From the NCBI RefSeq assembly GCF_000153225.1, contig NZ_CH724148.1:2681611-2745610 (forward strand): a stretch of 64,000 nt of DNA. Direction: 5' to 3'. The translations under genes and the position numbers were made by a program. Of this stretch, positions 57,102 through 64,000 are shown one piece after another. Under the pieces are notes generated by a model. That model was not told the DNA's origin. It did no database searches and was given only the letters and a program-made list of their open reading frames with translations. Numbering within the stretch: position 1 is the first letter of the stretch; each line of letters begins with the position of its first letter. The DNA is from Polaribacter irgensii 23-P. Its GTDB lineage: Bacteria; Bacteroidota; Bacteroidia; Flavobacteriales; Flavobacteriaceae.

Positions 57102-57136
57102 AAAAGACTTCATATTTGATATGAAGTCTTTTTTTT
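57102..57136 (+). terminator. Terminator after tRNA-Gly
   Basis: A 14-bp stem (57102-57115 with 57119-57132) around TTG is followed by further T, one base after the tRNA. Confidence 0.88.
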
Positions 57137-57215
57137 GCTCTTTACGTGTTGAACAATAGCTCATGAATAGCCAATATTTACTTCTCGATACTTTTAAATT
57201 TAAACAATTGGTCTT

Positions 57216-57872
57216 TTAGAGCGACTTTAACTTATCTCCAAAGATTAATAAAAGTATAATCGGAATTGATAATAAAATAACCATCATTTTATTTAAAGCA
57301 AACAAAGGAGGGTTCAGTAATAATGTAAACGCAAAACCCCCAATAGCTCCCCCTAAATGAGCAGAATGACCAATGTTTCCTATTTGCTTTTTCATACCAT
57401 AAATTGAATACAATAAATACCCTAATCCAAAAACATATCCTGGGATTGGTATTGGAATAAAAAATAAGTAAAGACTCATGCCAGGATACAACAATATCGC
57501 CGCATATACGATGCCAGAAACAGCCCCAGATGCACCTACAGCACTATAATAAGGCTCATCTCTGTGATATTTTAGAGTATACAAATTGCCTGCCAACAAG
57601 CTAATAAAATAAATAATCAAAAAATTAAAAATTCCCATCATTCCAGATACAATATCTCCAAACAAATACAAAGCATACATGTTAAAACCCAAATGCATAT
57701 AATCTACATGTAGAAAACCTGAGGTTAGTAATCTGATCTTTTCCCCCGATATAATGCGTCCTATTTGAAATTTATACTTTTCTAAGAAAGCTGAATCCTT
57801 TAAACCTTTCATCGAGACCAATACATTGGCTATAATAATTAATAACACTGCTTGATTTATATTTTCTCCCAT
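57216..57872 (-). CDS. Rhomboid family intramembrane serine protease
   Basis: This 218-residue membrane protease has about six transmembrane helices. The catalytic Ser lies in AVGASGAVSGIVY (GxSG motif) and the catalytic His in GHSAHLGGAIGGF. The loop-1 Trp-Arg is replaced, but HVDYMHLGFNMYALYLFG (the H-x3-N-x-x-A-like helix 2) is present. These are the core residues of the family. The substrate is unknown. The gene is single and diverges from the acyltransferase gene. Confidence 0.92.
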   Translation of the reverse strand: MGENINQAVLLIIIANVLVSMKGLKDSAFLEKYKFQIGRIISGEKIRLLTSGFLHVDYMHLGFNMYALYLFGDIVSGMMGIFNFLIIYFISLLAGNLYTLKYHRDEPYYSAVGASGAVSGIVYAAILLYPGMSLYLFFIPIPIPGYVFGLGYLLYSIYGMKKQIGNIGHSAHLGGAIGGFAFTLLLNPPLFALNKMMVILLSIPIILLLIFGDKLKSL

Positions 57873-57956
57873 TCAACAAAAATAATAAAAAGGGATTACT
57901 AAAATCTCTTTTCGTTTTAAATTTATGTGCGATCTTTGCAAAACCAAAATACATGT

Positions 57957-58847
57957 ATGCAGTTTATTATCTTTGCAATTACCTACCCTATTATTTGGAT
58001 ACTGTCTAGACTTCCTATGCGTATCTTATATGCGATCTCTAATTTTTTTTACTTTTTAATTTACAGCGTTTTCAAATATCGAAAACAAGTAGTTCTCGAC
58101 AACCTGATGTTAGTCTTTCCAAATAAAAAAGAAAAAGAACTTTTAGAAATTAGGGAAAAATTTTTCAAACACCTGATGGATTTGATGGTAGAAAGTGTAA
58201 AATCCTTTACTATTTCTGAAAAAGAAATTTTAAAAAGATATACGTATGTAAATCCTGAAGTTGTAAATAAGTATGCGAAAGAAGGCAAAAGTATTGCTTT
58301 GGTTGGTGCACATCAAGCGAATTGGGAATGGTCTGCAAGCTTACCTAAAGTTTTAGATATTGACATCTACGGAGCCTATACCAAATTAAGCAACAAATTT
58401 TACGATAAAGTGGTTCGGGAATCTAGAGAGAAATTTGGAGTTCGCGGTTATAAAACCTCAAATATGGTCCGAGAAATGCAAAAACGCTTTTCAAACAAAG
58501 AGCAAGGTGCATATATTTTGTTAAGTGATCAATCTCCACAACTTCACAAAACCTATTACTGGCGCACCTTTTTCGATATCAAAGTCCCCATTCATACAGG
58601 TGCAGAAATGCTCTCAAAAAAATTCGATTTAGTTGTAATTAATTATGTGACTAGAAAAGTGAAAAGAGGCTATTATGAAACCGAATTTCAAATAATTACA
58701 GATGCTCCAAAAGATTTTAAAGACTACCAAATTACAGATATCTATACAGAGCTTACAGAAAAGAATATTCTAAAACAACCTGAATTTTATTTGTGGTCAC
58801 ACAAGCGTTTCAAACACAAGGATAAAGTGCCCGCTGAATTTATTTAA
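57957..58847 (+). CDS. Lysophospholipid/lipid A acyltransferase (LpxL/HtrB-like)
   Basis: This 296-residue inner-membrane acyltransferase has an N-terminal transmembrane anchor (IIFAITYPIIWILSRLP) and the catalytic H-x4-E motif in ALVGAHQANWEWSASLP. The acceptor/donor site has LLSDQSPQ and the characteristic PIHTGAEMLSKKF. ATG 57957 is chosen over the frame start at 57927 because the longer N-terminus would disrupt the anchor. The family adds late acyl chains to lipid A or similar lipids; the exact role is not clear. Confidence 0.9.
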   Translation: MQFIIFAITYPIIWILSRLPMRILYAISNFFYFLIYSVFKYRKQVVLDNLMLVFPNKKEKELLEIREKFFKHLMDLMVESVKSFTISEKEILKRYTYVNPEVVNKYAKEGKSIALVGAHQANWEWSASLPKVLDIDIYGAYTKLSNKFYDKVVRESREKFGVRGYKTSNMVREMQKRFSNKEQGAYILLSDQSPQLHKTYYWRTFFDIKVPIHTGAEMLSKKFDLVVINYVTRKVKRGYYETEFQIITDAPKDFKDYQITDIYTELTEKNILKQPEFYLWSHKRFKHKDKVPAEFI

Positions 58848-58871
58848 ACAGCTATTTTTAAATTAAAAGCA

Positions 58872-59720
58872 CTAAAACAGCCTAAATTTTCCTCCTATCA
58901 AAATATTATTTTGGAAAAAGTAAAAACTTTGAGACGCTGAATCCAGCACACTTAAAGAGGTCTTAATAGATGGCATGTTAATATATCCCCCTTTTAAATC
59001 AGCTTGTATAAAAAAATGTTTAAAAAAAGCGACATTTAACCCAATACCTGCTGAAAGCCCAAAACCCGAAAGATGATAATTATCATGTCTCTCTTTACCC
59101 AATAGTGAAGTATCCGTTCTTGGATACAAAACGCCTGTTCCAAGACCTTCCGTCAAATTTATTTGTAAATTTTCTAAATCTAAACCAAACCAATGGTCAA
59201 TATTATCAAAGCGTTTCACTTCTACATTTAAATAGTTTAAACCGTCTGTGTGTTCAAACCTCAGAAAGTCTGCTGCTAATTTTACTTCTTTACGCGTATA
59301 AGTGCCGTCATATTTAATATTACCAATATTAATCGTACCATCAATTGTTACGTTTTGATCTGCAATCATTACGTACTTCATGTGGTCTACACCGATAGAA
59401 ACCGTATAATTTTCTTTAAAAAAATAGCCAATTCTATAATTAGTTTGAGGAATTGAAATATTAGAGGGTTTAAAATAATTACGAAAAGAAAACTTTGTCT
59501 GTCGATCTTGAGCTCTTACATTAGACAAAGTAAAATCGTAATCCTCTCCTTTAAAACGGATATCTGAATCGGAATAACTGGCCCAATTCCATCCCCAATA
59601 AGCGAAAAACTTTCCTTTATTTGTAACTTTATTCTTTTTAGAATTAGGAATATTTACTTGTCCCACTGAACAAGTAAAACTGAAAAAAAATGCTATTAAA
59701 ATGATACTATTTATTTTCAA
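58872..59720 (-). CDS. Outer-membrane beta-barrel protein, putative
   Basis: This 282-residue exported protein has a signal peptide (INSIILIAFFFSFTCSVGQ). The remainder shows alternating hydrophobic strands with many aromatic residues, typical of a small outer-membrane barrel, ending NNILIGGKFRLF. Internal stretches such as GYFFKENYTVSIGVDHMKYV support the same view. It is probably a Bacteroidota OMP of unknown function. It lies 14 bp downstream of glmM, so co-expression is possible. Confidence 0.82.
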   Translation of the reverse strand: MKINSIILIAFFFSFTCSVGQVNIPNSKKNKVTNKGKFFAYWGWNWASYSDSDIRFKGEDYDFTLSNVRAQDRQTKFSFRNYFKPSNISIPQTNYRIGYFFKENYTVSIGVDHMKYVMIADQNVTIDGTINIGNIKYDGTYTRKEVKLAADFLRFEHTDGLNYLNVEVKRFDNIDHWFGLDLENLQINLTEGLGTGVLYPRTDTSLLGKERHDNYHLSGFGLSAGIGLNVAFFKHFFIQADLKGGYINMPSIKTSLSVLDSASQSFYFFQNNILIGGKFRLF

Positions 59721-59734
59721 AATACTTTTAATTT

Positions 59735-61123
59735 TTAAATGATTGCTTTAATTTCATTGATAAAGCGCACCGCTAAATCATCTGCCCCTTGTTGTGATTT
59801 TGCTTCTGTATAAATTCTAATAATTGGCTCTGTATTCGATTTTCGTAAATGAATCCACTCATCTACAAAATCGATTTTTACACCATCAATAATACTGACG
59901 TTCTCATTCGCATATTTAGAGGCCATCATGTCTAAAATCTTGTCAACCTCTATTGCTGGGGTTAATTGAATTTTATTTTTACTCATAAAATAACTGGGAT
60001 ACGAATCTCTTAGTGTTTTACAAGATATCTTTTTATTTGCTAAATGCGATAAAAATAAAGCAACCCCAACCAACGAGTCACGTCCATAATGAGAAGCAGG
60101 ATAAATAATTCCTCCGTTTCCTTCACCACCAATAACGGTATTCGTCTCTTTCATTTTAAGCACCACATTTACTTCACCAACGGCACTAGCTGTATAAGAT
60201 CCACCATATTGCTCTGTTACATCTCTCAAAGCCCTTGAAGAAGATAAATTAGAAACAGTGTTTCCGCCACCTAATTTTCCCAAAACGTAATCTGCGCAAG
60301 CAACTAAGGTATACTCTTCACCAAACATAGAACCGTCTTCGGAAATCAATGCCAATCGATCTACGTCGGGATCTACAACAATTCCAAAGTCTGCTTTTTC
60401 TTTTACCACTAAATTAGAAATATCCGTTAAGTGTTCTTTTAAAGGCTCTGGATTGTGGGGAAATTGTCCGTTTGGAGTGCAGTACAATTCAACACAATCT
60501 ACATTCAATTCTTTTAGCAAAGCGGGAATAAAAATTCCCCCAGTAGAATTAACACCATCTACCACCACTTTAAAGTTCGCCTGTTTAATAGCTGCTACAT
60601 CTACTAATTCTAAATTTAAAACTGCCTGAATATGTTTTGCTAAATAAGAGTTGTCCTTTGTGTAGGAACCTAAATCGTCTACATCTGCAAATTCAAACGC
60701 TTCATCTTCTGCCAATTTCAGAATTTGTTCCCCTTCGCCTTCATTTAAGAATTCGCCTTTCTCGTTTAATAATTTTAACGCATTCCACTGTTTTGGATTA
60801 TGAGAAGCGGTTAAAATAATCCCTCCATCTGCGTTTTCTAAGGGCACAGCAACTTCTACGGTTGGTGTTGTAGACAGACCTAAATCTACCACATCTATTC
60901 CCAAACCTACCAAGGTATTTGCAACTAAACTAGAAATCATTTTACCAGAAATACGGGCATCTCTGCCAATTATTACTTTTATTTTTTTCTTGTCAGAATT
61001 TCTTGTAATGATAAATGCACCGTAAGCAGCAGCAAATTTTACAGCGTCTATTGGTGTTAAATTATCTGCAGTTTTACCTCCGATAGTTCCTCGTATTCCA
61101 GATATTGATTTTATTAATGTCAT
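59735..61123 (-). CDS. glmM: Phosphoglucosamine mutase
   Basis: This 462-residue enzyme converts glucosamine-6-phosphate to glucosamine-1-phosphate for UDP-GlcNAc. The phosphoserine is in TASHNPKQWNALK (about residue 105). The metal-binding loop is VVDPDVDRLALI, the sugar-binding motif GGEGNGGIIYP, and the phosphate-binding tail RKSNTEPIIRIYTEA. The length matches the family. With the alternative GlmU at 23928, two steps of the UDP-GlcNAc pathway are encoded in this window. Confidence 0.94.
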   Translation of the reverse strand: MTLIKSISGIRGTIGGKTADNLTPIDAVKFAAAYGAFIITRNSDKKKIKVIIGRDARISGKMISSLVANTLVGLGIDVVDLGLSTTPTVEVAVPLENADGGIILTASHNPKQWNALKLLNEKGEFLNEGEGEQILKLAEDEAFEFADVDDLGSYTKDNSYLAKHIQAVLNLELVDVAAIKQANFKVVVDGVNSTGGIFIPALLKELNVDCVELYCTPNGQFPHNPEPLKEHLTDISNLVVKEKADFGIVVDPDVDRLALISEDGSMFGEEYTLVACADYVLGKLGGGNTVSNLSSSRALRDVTEQYGGSYTASAVGEVNVVLKMKETNTVIGGEGNGGIIYPASHYGRDSLVGVALFLSHLANKKISCKTLRDSYPSYFMSKNKIQLTPAIEVDKILDMMASKYANENVSIIDGVKIDFVDEWIHLRKSNTEPIIRIYTEAKSQQGADDLAVRFINEIKAII

Positions 61124-61548
61124 CTTCTTTATTCTCTTTTTTTATTCACTTGGCAAATATAAATTATTCTAATTGGGTGCTAAACTAAAAGAGCAAAAAA
61201 AGCCCTTAGAAGATAATACTGCCTTTAAATACATAGAAAAAAAATGGGTTTTAAGTCTGAAAAAAAATCAATTAAACACTCTGTTGCATTTTAAGATTAA
61301 AATATATTCACAACAATAACTTCGTTAGAAATTGAAACTGAATTCTTTTTAATTGTCAGTTTAAGAACTTGCGTTCATATTAAAAATATGCAAAAAACAA
61401 ACTTTAAAAGATACTGTGAAAAAAACATCCTTAACTATGGAACGCTCACCGTAATTGTAAGCAATACTTTTATTTCACAGCGATTAATAAATTTTACCGT
61501 TTCCACAAGAATACCCACGTGGACTCTATTATATTTGTTTAAAACAAC
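61124..61548. other. Intergenic region between glmM and the rpsA terminator
   Basis: About 425 bp with no supported gene. An 80-codon plus frame at 61388-61630 overlaps the rpsA terminator and is likely spurious. It may hold the glmM promoter near 61150, but I see no full consensus element. Confidence 0.5.
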
Positions 61549-61578
61549 AAAAAGCCGATGCAAATTGCATCGGCTTTT
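61549..61578 (-). terminator. rpsA terminator
   Basis: A 14-nt arm (61549-61563, A-run plus GCCGATGCAA) pairs with TTGCATCGGC plus T-run (61565-61578). It lies directly downstream of the rpsA stop on the minus strand. Confidence 0.88.
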
Positions 61579-61613
61579 AGATATTATAAATAGCTACTTT
61601 TACTTCAAAGAAA

Positions 61614-63437
61614 TTATTTTTTCTTTTTAGTTCCAGCTTCCATTTTCTCTTTAAGTGCTGCTAAACCACCGATGTCTCCAAGTGTAGTTTTTTCTGCATC
61701 TACAGATTTCTTAACCGCTGTCTTTATATTTCTCTTTTCTTCCTCTCTAAAAATAGAGGTATGAGAAACAACAACTCTTCTGTATTCTTTAGAAAATTCT
61801 AAGACAATAAATGCTATTGTGTTTCCTTTTTCTAATTTAGAACCATCTTCTTTTTCTAAGAATCTTGTCGGTGCAAAACCTTCAACACCATCAGCGAAAG
61901 AGACAACTGCTCCTTTATCATTCTTTTCTTTGATTGTACCTTCATGTGTAGAACCGATCGCATACGTAGCTTCATGAGCATCCCAAGGGTTATCTTGTGT
62001 TTGCTTGTGTCCTAAGTTTAACTTTCTATTCTCTACATCTAGTTCCAATACTTGTACTTCTAGCTTGTCTCCAACAGTTACAAAATCTGATGGATGCTTG
62101 ATTTTCTTAGTCCAAGACAAATCGGAAATATATACCAAACCGTCAATACCTTCTTCTAATTCTACAAATACACCAAAGTTTGTGTAATTTCTCACGGTAC
62201 CAGTATGCGTAGAACCTACAGGATATTTAGTTGTAATATCTGTCCAAGGATCTGGGTGTAATTGTTTGATACCTAAAGACATCTTACGATCGTCTCTATC
62301 TAAAGTTAAAACTTGCGCTTCTACTTTGTCACCAACTTTTACGAAATCTTGTGCTGAACGTAAGTGTGTAGACCAAGACATTTCAGAAACGTGAATTAAC
62401 CCTTCTACTCCTTGCTCCACTTCTACGAATGCGCCATAATCTGCAATTACTACTACTTCTCCAGTTACTTTATCTCCCACTTTTAAAGTGTCGTTTAAAG
62501 CTTCCCAAGGATGCGCAGATAATTGTTTTAAACCTAATTGAATTCTAGACTTATTGTCGTCAAAGTCTAAAATTACAACGTTTAATTTTTGATCTAATTC
62601 TACCACCTCATTTGGATGATTGATTCGAGACCAAGATAAATCTGTAATGTGCACTAAACCATCTACACCACCTAAATCTACAAACACACCATAAGAAGTA
62701 ATATTTTTAACAATACCTTCTAAGACTTGTCCTTTTTCTAATTGACCGATGATTTCTTTTTTCTGTAATTCAATATCTGCTTCGATCAATGCTTTGTGAG
62801 AGACAACAACGTTTTTAAATTCGTGGTTGATTTTCACAACTTTGAATTCCATTGTTTTCTCTACATACTGATCGTAATCTCTAATTGGCTTCACATCAAT
62901 TTGAGATCCTGGTAAAAATGCTTCGATTCCGAAAACATCTACAATCATACCACCTCTGGTTCTACATTTAACAAAACCGTTAACTACTTCACCAGTTTCG
63001 TGAGCATTATTAACACGTTCCCATGCTTTGATTACTCTTGCTTTTTTATGCGATAATACTAACTGACCAGAAGAATCTTCCCTTTTGTCAACTAATACTT
63101 CAACCGTATCTCCTTCTTTTAAGCCTTGGTTGTAACGAAATTCGTTTAGAGAAATAACACCTTCAGATTTAGAATTGATATCGATGATTGCATCTCTATC
63201 CGTAATTCTAATTACAGTTCCTTCGATTACATCACGTTCATTTACGAACCCTACAGTTCCCTCTAATGCCTTTTCAAAGTGCTGCAATTTCTCTTCATCA
63301 ACTGCTTCAATACCTTGTTCGTATTTGTGCCAGTTAAAATCAGCTAAAAATTGTTTTGGATCTACAGCTGGAATTGCTGTTTCTTGTACTTCAGTAGCAA
63401 CTACTTGCTCTTCCGTGTTTTTTGTTTCTTCAGACAT
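61614..63437 (-). CDS. rpsA: 30S ribosomal protein S1
   Basis: This 607-residue RNA-binding ribosomal protein helps load mRNA. Six S1 domains are visible: NERDVIEGTVIRITDRDAI, GEVVNGFVKCRTRGG, GQVLEGIVKNITSYGVFV, GDKVTGEVVVIADYGAFV, GSTHTGTVRNYTNFGVFV and GSTHEGTIKEKNDKGAV. Domains three to five each share the GVFV/GAFV-D/E-L pattern. The N-terminal 50 residues are acidic (NTEEQVVATEVQETAI), and a basic tail ends at KMEAGTKKKK. It is monocistronic with its own terminator. Confidence 0.95.
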   Translation of the reverse strand: MSEETKNTEEQVVATEVQETAIPAVDPKQFLADFNWHKYEQGIEAVDEEKLQHFEKALEGTVGFVNERDVIEGTVIRITDRDAIIDINSKSEGVISLNEFRYNQGLKEGDTVEVLVDKREDSSGQLVLSHKKARVIKAWERVNNAHETGEVVNGFVKCRTRGGMIVDVFGIEAFLPGSQIDVKPIRDYDQYVEKTMEFKVVKINHEFKNVVVSHKALIEADIELQKKEIIGQLEKGQVLEGIVKNITSYGVFVDLGGVDGLVHITDLSWSRINHPNEVVELDQKLNVVILDFDDNKSRIQLGLKQLSAHPWEALNDTLKVGDKVTGEVVVIADYGAFVEVEQGVEGLIHVSEMSWSTHLRSAQDFVKVGDKVEAQVLTLDRDDRKMSLGIKQLHPDPWTDITTKYPVGSTHTGTVRNYTNFGVFVELEEGIDGLVYISDLSWTKKIKHPSDFVTVGDKLEVQVLELDVENRKLNLGHKQTQDNPWDAHEATYAIGSTHEGTIKEKNDKGAVVSFADGVEGFAPTRFLEKEDGSKLEKGNTIAFIVLEFSKEYRRVVVSHTSIFREEEKRNIKTAVKKSVDAEKTTLGDIGGLAALKEKMEAGTKKKK

Positions 63438-63845
63438 TTCTGAAAATAATTTTTGTATCCTATTGTCCTGCAGATTCTTAACAATTAAAACAATAAGAGA
63501 TGTTTTTATGATTTTTTTTTACTTTCCTTTCCTCGAATCTGTTCTTGTAAAAAGGAATGCAAATTTACAAAAAATACTTGATTGTTAAGGTATTAGATTA
63601 CATTATTTAATAAATTAAAAGATATTTAAAGTAGTTCATAGCAATTACTTCAAAATAAAAGGACATCTCCTCATATAACATAGAAAATAGCTTGTTTTTT
63701 ATTAGCACTCATAACAGAAAAATATGATTTAAATCTTATAAGAAAAGAGAACTACACTACTTTTTTAAATCGACTTTCCTTTTCTTCTTGAGAGACAAAA
63801 AACTACCTTTGCATTTTTTAATACCAATTGGATGATTTAGTGAAG
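63438..63845. other. 400-bp divergent control region between rpsA and queE
   Basis: The region must hold the rpsA promoter on the minus strand and the queE promoter on the plus strand. A CAAATTTA sequence at 63560-63567 (TAAATTTG on the minus strand) and TACCTTTG at 63804-63811 are candidate -7 elements, but neither has a TTG at the usual distance. No gene is supported here. Confidence 0.5.
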
Positions 63846-64000
63846 ATGGATACAAAAACACAAGATTTAGTCAACAAAGGAATAATGCTTCCGTTAATGG
63901 AAGAATTCTATACCATACAAGGAGAAGGGTGTCATACGGGAACTGCCGCCTATTTTATAAGAGTTGGTGGATGTGACGTGGGATGCCATTGGTGCGATGT
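63846..64000 (+). CDS. queE: 7-carboxy-7-deazaguanine synthase (5' end, continues beyond window)
   Basis: The visible 51 codons encode the N-terminus of a radical SAM enzyme of the queuosine pathway. The chain has [20 protein letters not shown], typical of QueE, and the start of the [4Fe-4S] site C-x3-C-x2-C in [11 protein letters not shown]. The start ATG at 63846 is the only good one in frame before the motif. The C-terminal part lies outside the window. Confidence 0.92.
   Translation, partial: MDTKTQDLVNKGIMLPLMEEFYTIQGEGCHTGTAAYFIRVGGCDVGCHWCD

Noticed and set aside
61388..61630. 80-codon plus-strand open frame near rpsA
   Set aside because: It runs through the rpsA terminator and into the rpsA gene on the other strand, with no known motif.

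Overview
The window is a stretch of AT-rich, gene-dense bacterial chromosome that looks like a member of the Flavobacteriaceae (Bacteroidota). Supporting signs are a gliding-motility gldF/gldG coding region, the Bacteroidota-type alternative GlmU, a DUF3822-rsmD pair, an ABC permease fused to an M1-type domain, several SurA-like isomerases, and promoters of the Bacteroidota sigma-A form (TTG, 19-nt spacer, TAnnTTTG). I cannot place it to genus; a Polaribacter/Tenacibaculum-like marine lineage is a guess. No rRNA operon, CRISPR array, insertion sequence, prophage or intact mobile element was seen.

Layout. 1-8.9 kb: an ABC permease/M1 protein (cut by the window edge) with its ATPase, an M42 peptidase, a PLP enzyme, a Nudix hydrolase, a lipoprotein and an MsbA-like exporter. 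9-17 kb: acetyl-CoA synthetase, a TauE-type permease, a decayed TerC-family gene, two unknown helical proteins, fabV, purC and phoH. 17-27.5 kb: a SAM hydroxide adenosyltransferase homologue with an altered catalytic triad, an ABM-domain protein, a GNAT enzyme, a fused GldF-GldG protein, a Rossmann-fold epimerase, a NIP-like aquaporin, a DUF2911 protein, alternative GlmU, a 1.1-kb gene-poor gap, a thioesterase and a fasciclin lipoprotein. 27.6-35 kb: carB, rpmH, pyrG and yidC. 35-44.3 kb: a cysteine desulfurase, an Smr protein, an ArsC-like phosphatase/reductase, two tandem PPK2 kinases, an LpxR-like protein, a RecD-like helicase and the DUF3822-rsmD operon. 44.3-49.4 kb: a tightly coupled minus-strand operon of three SurA/parvulin-type periplasmic chaperones followed by a MoxR ATPase, with DUF493 upstream. 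49.5-55.3 kb: an NTPase, recQ, fmt, HU, YqgE/AlgH, a class IV aminotransferase and a START-like protein. 55.4-57.1 kb: tRNA-Met and tRNA-Gly either side of a 1.4-kb gene-poor gap. 57.2-64 kb: a rhomboid protease, a lipid A-type acyltransferase, an outer-membrane protein, glmM, rpsA and the 5' end of queE.

Most of the window is core metabolism and envelope biogenesis. UDP-GlcNAc synthesis is represented by glmM and the alternative GlmU. Envelope assembly is represented by yidC, the SurA-like set, the LpxL- and LpxR-like proteins and MsbA. Nucleotide synthesis is represented by carB, pyrG and purC. I found no convincing new multi-gene system. The most notable items are the multiply disabled terC-family pseudogene, the GldF-GldG fusion, the SAM-hydrolase homologue that lacks the catalytic His, and the NIP-like aquaporin with an NPA/NPV pair and a Cys-rich tail.
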